A DNA stretch of 64,000 nt from Dreissena polymorpha (Eukaryota; Mollusca; Bivalvia; Myida; Dreissenidae): NCBI RefSeq assembly GCF_020536995.1, contig NC_068355.1, forward strand, positions 6,650,329 to 6,714,328, read 5' to 3'. The notes below the pieces were generated by a model. That model had not been told where the DNA came from, made no database searches, and was given only the letters and a program-made list of their open reading frames with translations. The stretch's first letter is position 1. Every line of letters starts with the position of its first letter. Made by a program: the position numbers and the translations under genes. Of the stretch, positions 62,527 to 64,000 are shown in pieces.

Positions 62527-64000
62527 GTTTAAGGACAAATACATTGAACATTGTAAGGTGTGCATCATTGTGCATAGGGCATTGGTTGAAAGGTGTGAAT
62601 CATTGTACATAGGACATTGTAAGGTGTGCATCATTGTACATAGGGCATTGGTTGGAAGGTGTGAATCATTGTACATAGGGCATTGTAAGGTGTGCATCAT
62701 TGTACATAGGGCATTGGTTGGAAGGTGTGAATCATTGTTCATAGGGCATTGTAAGGTGTGCATCATTGTACATAGGGCATTGGTTGGAAGGTGTGGATAA
62801 TTGAACATAGGGCATTGGAAGGTATGGATCATTGTATATAGGGCATTTGAAGGTATGGATCATTGTAAATAGGGCATTGGAAGGTGTGAAACATTGTACA
62901 TAGGGCATTCAAATGTGTGGATCATTGAACATATGGCATTGGAAGGTGTGGATCATTGTACATAGGTCATTGGAAGGTGTGGACCATTGTACATAGGGCA
63001 TTGGAAGGTGTGGATAATTGTACATAGGTCATTGGAAGGTGTGGATAATTGTACATAGGTCATTGGAAGGTGTGGACCATTGTACATAGGGCATTGGAAG
63101 GTGTGGATAATTGTACATAGGTCATTGGAAGGTGTGGACTATTGTACATAGGTCATTGGAAGGAGTGGATAATTGTACATAGGGCATTGGAAGGTGTGGA
63201 CCATTGTACATAGGGCATTGGAAGGTGTGTGGCATCATTGAACATAGGGCATTTAAACGTGTGGATCATTGTACATATGGCATTCAAATGTGTGGATCAT
63301 TGTACATATGGCATTGGAAGGTGTGGATCATTCTACATAGGTCATTGAAAGGTGTGGATCATTTTACATTGGGCATTGGAAGGTGTGGATCATTGTACAT
63401 ATGGCATTGGAAGGTGTGGATAATTGTACATATGGCATTGGAAGGTGTGAAACATTGTACATAGGGCATTCAAATGTGTGGATCATTGTACACATGGCAT
63501 TGGAAGGTGTGGATCATTCTACATAGGTCATTGAAAGGTGTGGATCATTGTACATATGGCATTGGAAGTTGTGGATAATTGTACATATGGCATTGGAAGG
63601 TGTGGAGCATTGTACATAGGGCATTGAAAGGTGTGGAAAATTGTACATGTGGCATTGGAAGGGGTTGATCTTTGTACATAGGTCATTGGAAGGTGTGGAT
63701 CATTGTACATAGAGCACTGGAAGGTGTGGATAATTGTACATATGGCATTGGAAGGTGTTGATCATTGTACATATGGCATTGGAAGGTGTGGATAATTGTA
63801 CATATGGCATTGGAAGGTGTGGATAATTGTACATATGGCATTAGAAGGTGTGGATTATTGTACATATGGCATTGGAAGGTGTGGATAATTGTACATAGGG
63901 CATCGGAAGGTGTGGATTATTGTACATAGGGCATTGGAAGGTGTGGATTATTGTACATAGGGCATCGGAAGGTGTGGATAATTGCAGGGATAAAAAAGTG
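62527..64000. repeat. 31-bp minisatellite with a 66-bp higher-order start, runs off the right edge
   Basis: The basic unit is close to GGCATTGGAAGGTGTGGATC followed by ATTGTACATAG (31 bases), about 45 copies. At 62535-62800 a two-unit block of 66 bases is repeated about four times. Reading frames cycle every three units, giving spurious ORFs on both strands. It lies in the ankyrin gene intron upstream of the exon at 62401. Confidence 0.92.

Noticed and set aside
62527-64000. CRISPR-like regular repeats
   Set aside because: Units are contiguous with no variable spacers, and the genome is eukaryotic; it is a minisatellite.

Overview
The window reads as nuclear DNA of a bivalve mollusc. It is AT-rich and intron-rich, and packed with short interspersed elements whose style (GACCTTGACC-type tandem monomers, AGTGTCGTCC palindromes, AGGGGCCTTTTCAC termini) is what I associate with dreissenid mussels such as Dreissena. 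That species guess is recollection, not a search result. There are no bacterial operons, rRNA genes or CRISPR arrays. No intact tRNA gene was found, only tRNA-derived pieces inside mobile elements.

Four host genes can be built by chaining exons whose splice sites and codon phases agree. (1) Positions 1-7138, minus strand: eleven exons, at least 630 residues, running off the left edge. An N-terminal signal-like segment is followed by a Cys-containing, beta-rich region and then RRM/KH-like modules of the PARP14/PARP10 type. A candidate 5' non-coding exon lies at 10044-10111. (2) Positions 14571-48000, minus strand: a complete 14-exon gene for the DEAD-box RNA helicase DDX51 (723 residues), including a 23-base first coding exon 7.5 kb from exon 2. 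(3) Positions 48070-50202, plus strand: a complete two-exon FICD gene (AMPylation/de-AMPylation of the ER chaperone BiP). It is head-to-head with DDX51, with only 69 bases between the two start codons. (4) Positions 56240-62401, minus strand: the last five coding exons (161 residues) of an unidentified ankyrin-repeat protein that continues past the right edge.

Layout: 1-10.1 kb, PARP14-like gene; 10.1-14.5 kb, intergenic, with a 39-bp tandem repeat and a non-LTR retrotransposon RT fragment split by a TTAA-type element; 14.6-48.0 kb, DDX51, with introns full of tandem-monomer elements, MITEs, a SINE, G-tracts and a large 45-bp minisatellite; 48.0-50.2 kb, FICD; 50.2-56.1 kb, mostly unremarkable AT-rich DNA with two elements; 56.1-62.4 kb, ankyrin gene; 62.5-64 kb, a 31-bp minisatellite in that gene's intron.

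The most striking observation is that the 45-bp minisatellite (about 65 units, 35.0-39.4 kb) is an amplification of the end of DDX51 exon 3 together with its 5' splice donor. It is in the exon's reading frame and directly downstream of it. Other notable points are TIR/TTAA elements with a tRNA-like pol III promoter core, a triplicated 3' splice site in the ankyrin gene, a hAT-like element inside the minisatellite, and a large inverted repeat pair flanking FICD.
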